Shown piece after piece: positions 59,253 through 64,000 of a DNA stretch of 64,000 nucleotides (positions are counted from its first letter, which is position 1; every line of letters begins with the position of its first letter). This DNA comes from Berberis thunbergii (lineage: Eukaryota; Streptophyta; Magnoliopsida; Ranunculales; Berberidaceae): assembly GCA_003290165.1 (NCBI GenBank), contig QNQO01001840.1:124001-188000 (forward strand), given 5' to 3'. The translations under genes were made by a program, and so were the position numbers. The notes below the pieces were generated by a model, which was not told the origin of the DNA, did not search any database, and worked only from the letters and a program-made list of their open reading frames with translations.

Positions 59253-60903
59253 TGTCACCGACACCTTATAGGAGCATAATTATACTATTTTAGTACCATA
59301 TTTCTATATATAATTTTGGCTATTTCTTGTTAATTATGGTATTAATTGTTATTTTCGTGTTTGTGTAGGTTTCCAATAACAAGATTCCAAAATAGAAACT
59401 AAGTGGTGCAAATTGGTTTGAATTAGGAAGACTTATTGCAAAAGGAAACTACACAAAGAAGGAAACCTAGATAACACAATTATAAAAGGGAAATACCTAG
59501 CTTTGGAGATAACCCATCTTCACAATCACAGCTGCGGCACCCATCCTCGCCGCAACAAGCCGCCATCCACCCATCTCGCAATCCCGTCCCTTTGCAACAT
59601 CAGCTACACCACCACCAACATCCATGGCCATCTTTTCCATTGTTCATTACCATCTCCATCCACCAAATCAACCTAGCCACCATCTTCATCACCTCCATCA
59701 CCAATCAGTTCCTTCGCAGCCAGTCACAAAACCCCCTTCTAGCCAATAATCGATCGCCACAAACCATATCATCTCGTCATCCTTTATCTGTCTATCACAA
59801 GCTCAGACCCCATCACTGTCTAGCTTTCCTTCCACTTCGCCTCCTGATCACCATCATCTGCTTGTGGTCAGCACCTCGCTTCCTATCTGATTGTTTCTTC
59901 TCACAATAGTTCTAAACCTAAGCAGAAGGAACAGTGAAGGATCATGAAGAGGAAGTTTAATTCTCTTCACACTACTTCCACCCAGTAACCCACTATTTAC
60001 CATCATGCGCATGCGACTGCGTTTCTTCTACCCTTTCTCTTATATAGTTTTATATTTAATTATGGACTATTGTTTGAACATGATTAATATGTCTAGCTAA
60101 ACTCTTTTTAGCTAGGGGTGGATTCGAAGCCCCAAATATGTGTTTTATGAATTAATTGAATTTAATTTTCCTTGCTGGTTAGTAATTGAGTTTTGCTTAA
60201 CTGCTTTATAAATAACTTTTCTTTGTATGTTTGGTAAGGTAGCCAACTTAATAAGCATATCAGGATCTGGGGCTAGAGTATAAGAAAATTTCCTTATCAT
60301 TACAATTTTATAATCACAAAATACCAAGGAACGTTGGTAAGGTTAAGTAAATACCAAGGAACGTTGGAAATGTTAAGTAAAAACCTAGGTTAAGAACAAG
60401 ATGTTGATCATGCTTGAATTTCCTAGTCAGTGTTCATATTTTCCATAGAACTTAGTGATCTTAGATTGTTTATCTAACTTGTGATTCTTGATTAGATAGC
60501 ATGAAAATAATAGTTTGAAAGTGACGCTTAGTTTAATTCAACGAATTTGAGAAAATAATAAGATTAATGCAGTGTGGTCACGGTTAATATTGAACATTGT
60601 CTCTCACGAGTTAGCAAGTGATTATTACAGATTAATTTGATGTGTGGAGATAAACCCTTAGCTAATTTCTCATTTTTTCCATCTCTTAAGTTTTATTATT
60701 TTCTTCTTAGTTATTTTCTTAGTTCAAAATTAGAAAAATCCAATCTCACAATATTTTCTTAATTGGGTTGTTAGTTGTCTCTTTGTTATCCTTAGTGTTA
60801 GTTAACAAACTCTATAATCCCCGGTCCATAATAATCCCTACTTATTCTTTTTTACAATCACAAAGTAGGGTATTAAGTTGTGTGCTAGTAAAATAGTGCA
60901 TCA
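59253..60903 (+). repeat. Athila-like 5' LTR, about 1.65 kb
   Basis: Starts near TGTCACCGACACC and ends gtgcatca before the primer site. It contains a TATA box (tataaaag, 59481-59488) followed by a C-rich leader. 60321-60380 is a 30-bp unit present twice (ataccaaggaacgttgg). The start is approximate. No second LTR lies in the window. Confidence 0.6.
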
Positions 60904-60908
60904 ATTTT

Positions 60909-60927
60909 TTGCGTCATTGCCAAGGAT
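60909..60927 (+). promoter_or_regulatory. Degenerate primer binding site, tRNA-Asp type
   Basis: ttgcgtcattgccaaggat resembles the usual tggcgccgttgccgggga of Athila/Tat elements, with several changes. It lies 5 bp after the LTR end. Confidence 0.6.
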
Positions 60928-61003
60928 TAGTAAAATTTCTAATTACTTCATTAGTTTTTTTTGTTGATTTTTTTCTTGCAGTCTTTATCTCGGGTACTAG
61001 TTC

Positions 61004-62640
61004 ATGCGCAATAAGAGATCTGGCAAGAACTTATTAGAGTACCATTCGGAGCCTGAGAAAACATTTAGAAAATGAAGGAGAAAAATAAAAGAGTCACAAA
61101 CGTCTAGTTCTGAATCTGAATAAGAAGAGCTTGACATGGCAGACAATAAGTCTATTATGGAACTTTTGGCATCCACCTTGGACAATGCTGCATCCATATG
61201 CATTCAGTATCCAATAGCAGGACAAAGTCATTCAAGCTGAAATCTAGCCTACTTCACCATATTCAAAGTATCATGGTCATTCTACGGAGGATCCAAATAA
61301 GCATTTAAAGGAATTTGAAGTTGTATGCTCTAGTATGACTCCAATAACTGTGGATGTGAACATCCTAAAACTGAGAGCATTTCCCCTTTCTCTGGCTGAT
61401 AAAGCTAAGGATTGGCTCTATGAATTACCTTCTGGAACAATATACTCTTGGGATAGCATGAATAAGATGTTTTTAGAGGAATTCTTCCCAACTTCAAAAA
61501 TCATCTTGTTGAGGAATAAAATCGATGGAATTTAGCAGGGTCCGGGAGAATCATATCCAACATACTATGAGTGCTTCAAAACTCTCATAGCATCATGTCT
61601 GCAACATCAGATGAAAGAGGAGCTCATGATTCTGTACTTTTATGAGAGATTATTTCCTCTTGAACGACAAATGTTAGATGTAGTGGCAGGATGAACTTTA
61701 GTTGATAAAACTTCATTAGCAGCGAGGACTTTGATTGCAAATCGAGCCTTGAACACCCAACAATATGAAAGAATTGGCGAGCATTCACGCCAATCAAGTC
61801 CATGAGGTAAGTATTAATTCCAGTTTAGAAGCTCAAATGTTTAACCTTACTTCACTTGTGACTCAGGCTCTGGGGAAGCCAAATGTGCTAGGAGCTGCAC
61901 AAGTTTGTGGTGTGTGCACTAAGCCAGGACATCAATCTAATCAATGTCCTCAACTGATAGAGAATGGCGGTTGGGAGAATGTTAACGCAGTAGGTTTTCA
62001 GAGGAAAAATCACTATAGGGATAACCCTTATTTGAACACTTATAATGAAGGTTGGAGAAATCATCCTAGCTTTGGATGGAGAAATTCAAAACAACCTCAA
62101 CAACAAACTTCTAATTGGCCACCCCCTGGTTTTTTTCAAGGGCCGCTAGAACCACCTCAGCACAATTCAAGTGTGTCCCTTAATTATGATGAGATTTTGA
62201 AATTGTTAACTATTTCTCAGCAGAATCAAGCAAAATATATAGTAGTTTTGAAGCTACAAATGGGACAGAAAAAATGAGTTTATGGGACAAATTCGCGAGC
62301 AAGGAAAACTTTCTAGTTCTACCATTCCATATCCGAAAGGCGGGATTGAAAACCCAAAAGCTATTACACTGAGAAGTGGTAGGCAAATTGATAGTGAGCC
62401 AATAGTCCCCAAACGAAGCCGAAATAGGTAAGCTGAGTTACAAGAGTAAGATCCAGCCACCATTGAGACACAAAAGCCCCAAGTTAAGAAGGTGAGTGTT
62501 CCAATTTCAGTTTCTGTTAATCTTTCTCCACCTTTTATGCCTTTTTCAGACATGTTTGCCAAGAATAAGAAAGATGAAAAGGAAAAGAAAATGTTAAAAA
62601 CCTTCTGAAAAGTCCATGTCAACATTCCGCTTCTTGATGA
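61004..62640 (+). pseudogene. Athila-like gag remnant
   Basis: ATG at 61004 starts MRNKRSGKNLLEYHSEPEKT. Stops and a shift follow, then SICIQYPI and, in another frame, DPNKHLKEFEVVCSSM. The best part is 61335-61535, with KLRAFPLSLADKAKDWLYEL and WDSMNKMFLEEFFPTSK, the Athila gag core. A zinc knuckle, CGVCTKPGHQSNQCPQ, lies at about 61909-61956. The tail (about 62590-62640) gives HVNIPLLDDIKQV. At least six breaks. Confidence 0.78.
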
Positions 62641-63522
62641 TATTAAGCAAGTGTCTAAGTATGAAATTTTTTTAAGGAACTTTGCACAGCAAAAATACGA
62701 CTTCAAGACGGAGACGTGGTTAAGGTGAGTGAGAATGTCTCTGCAATTCTTCAAACGAAATTGCCGCCAAAGTGTAAGGATCCGGGTAGTTTCACTATCT
62801 CTTGTGTTATCGTAATACTAAAATTGAAAATGCAATGCTGGACTTAGGTGCTTCAATTAATGTTAAGTCGCATTCTGTTTTCACTCTATGAATCTCGGGG
62901 AGCTAAAAATTATGGTGTTATTATTCAATTGTCTGACCATTCTAATGCAAATCCTCGAGGTTTGTTAGAAGATATGTTGGTGCTGGTTAACCATTTGATT
63001 TTCCCAATAGATTTCTATGTGCTTGATATGGAAGATTCGACATTTTCAGCACTTTTGCCTCTTATTTTAGGTCGTCCTTTCATGAAAACGGCAAAGACGA
63101 AGATTGATGTCTATGCAAGGAAAATAACTATGGAATTTGATGGTGCTATGATTGGCTTCAAGTACATCTTTGAAGCTATGAGGCATCCTACTGATAATCA
63201 TTCTTGTTTTCCTATTAATGTGATTGACAATTTGGCCCTAAAATTGTTAGACGTCAGGAACGAGGATGAACTTGAGACCACAATCACTATTGTCATTGAA
63301 TATGAAAGCAATAGAGTTACCTACGACACAAAAAAACAGAAGAAATCGCAGTTGAATGAGCTCGAAAAGATTCAGGATGAGGCCTTTGAGAGTAAAAGCA
63401 GTTACAAGGAAAACACCATAGTTTTTCATGATCCGATGATCCGTGGAAATATTTTTGTTGTTGGAAAAAAAGTCTTGCTTTTCCAATCATGTCTTAAACT
63501 GGGTAAGTTGCGTTATGAATGA
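62641..63522 (+). pseudogene. Athila-like protease remnant
   Basis: Frame-shifting at the start shows AMLDLGASINV (about 62833), the Athila protease active-site region. The open part then reads GVIIQLSDHSNANPRGLLED, VDFYVLDMED-like and ILGRPFMKTAKTKIDVYARK (to about 63125). After about 63250 the sequence is a linker without reverse transcriptase motifs. Loss of the rest of pol makes it inactive. Confidence 0.75.
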
Positions 63523-63703
63523 GTTGATCATTTTATTGTCACTAATGTTTTACCCCATATATGGTGCTATAAAGATCAAGAGTGTCACAACCGGTAAGGA
63601 GTTTAAAGTGAAAGAGCATCGACTTAAACTCTATTATGAGTCATTTGTGGAGCATGACATGGAGGACATATCATTTCATGTTCCCACTTATTCTAAGGAT
63701 TAA
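63523..63703 (+). pseudogene. Athila-like integrase C-terminal tail
   Basis: IYGAIKIKSVTTGKEFKVKE, then HRLKLYYESF and a stop at 63701. This is the last part of Athila pol and follows the protease linker directly, so about 3 kb of pol was deleted. Confidence 0.7.
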
Positions 63704-64000
63704 TTGGAGATATCGTCAGGCTGCACGATGTTAAAACAAGCGCTTCTTGGGAGGCAACCCAATCAGATTTGTTTTCTCTATCCCTTTATTTTTATTATTT
63801 TTGCTTTTGTTTGTTAGTAATTTTTTTCCTCTTCTAAATATTTCCCTGCATGTGTTTTAATCTATTAACATCGAGGACAATGTTAGGTATAAGCAGTGTT
63901 TATGACTCGCGAGTCGCCTCGACTCGCTAAAAAATCGCTTCAACTCGGACGAGTCACATGGTACTTTCGATGCGCACAGTTTATTATTGTGACTTGTACG
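63704..64000 (+). other. Athila 3' untranslated region and a new repeat at the window edge
   Basis: 63740-63765 holds gcttcttgggaggcaaccca. From about 63900 the sequence becomes gactcgcgagtcgcctcgac with repeated gactcg words, probably the end of another TIR element cut by the window. Confidence 0.45.

Larger units (their letters stand above)
59253..63895 (+). mobile_element. Athila-like Ty3/Gypsy deletion derivative
   Basis: LTR, degenerate tRNA-Asp-type primer site, gag, protease, then directly the integrase C-terminal tail and the gcttcttgggaggcaaccca and acatcgaggacaatgtt motifs that follow pol in Athila elements. Reverse transcriptase, RNase H and the integrase core are missing. The 3' LTR is absent; the sequence changes character near 63895. 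Confidence 0.75.

Noticed and set aside
59592..59909. 105-codon open stretch in the Athila-like LTR
   Set aside because: Lies in a C-rich LTR leader; low-complexity composition and no motif.

Overview
The window is nuclear DNA of a flowering plant, probably a eudicot. It carries intron-containing plant genes (a group IIe WRKY factor and a RABA1/Rab11 GTPase) inside a thick layer of plant transposons: Copia, chromovirus, Athila-like and Tat-like Gypsy elements, a TRIM, CACTA, hAT, MULE-type MITEs, a LINE and tRNA-derived SINEs. I see no CRISPR array, operon or intact tRNA/rRNA gene. The species cannot be named from this sequence.

Layout. 1-7287: a minus-strand Copia deletion derivative split by a plus-strand chromovirus (1431-6650). 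The chromovirus has lost most of its 5' LTR and is flanked by a 143-bp direct duplication. 7288-10838: decayed DNA with small MITEs and SINEs. 10839-11478: a complete TRIM with two 262-bp LTRs and a 5-bp target duplication. 11939-13548: an NF-YC pseudogene, a Gypsy LTR/gag fragment and an eIF3c pseudogene fragment, end to end. 14337-22898: an 8.56-kb CACTA element with a TNP1-type gene and only the C-terminal part of TNP2; a related unoccupied site lies at 10300-10450. 23251-28612: a 5.4-kb hAT-type element that contains another TIR element and pieces of at least three host genes, one being exon 1 of an LHP1-like gene. 30712-32087: the WRKY gene. 33877-49652: the RABA1 gene, whose two exons are separated by a 15.1-kb intron full of transposons. 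49922-50102: a MULE-type MITE just upstream of RABA1, with two relatives at 28297-28473 and 28678-28877. About 51060-59252: a Tat-like Gypsy derivative with gag and protease remnants on the minus strand and an opposing coiled-coil ORF on the plus strand, itself hit by a hAT MITE. 59253-63895: an Athila-like element reduced to LTR, gag, protease and integrase tail.

Only WRKY and RABA1 look like working host genes. Both read on the minus strand, with 1.8 kb between the RABA1 stop and the WRKY start codon. The WRKY gene would encode a nuclear transcription factor and RABA1 a membrane-traffic GTPase; nothing links their functions. Almost everything else records nested insertion. Target-site duplications can be read directly for twelve or more elements, which gives a relative order of events.

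No wholly new system stands out. The most unusual signals are the hAT element carrying host-gene 5' ends, the paired filled and empty sites, the 143-bp duplication around the chromovirus, and the giant RABA1 intron.
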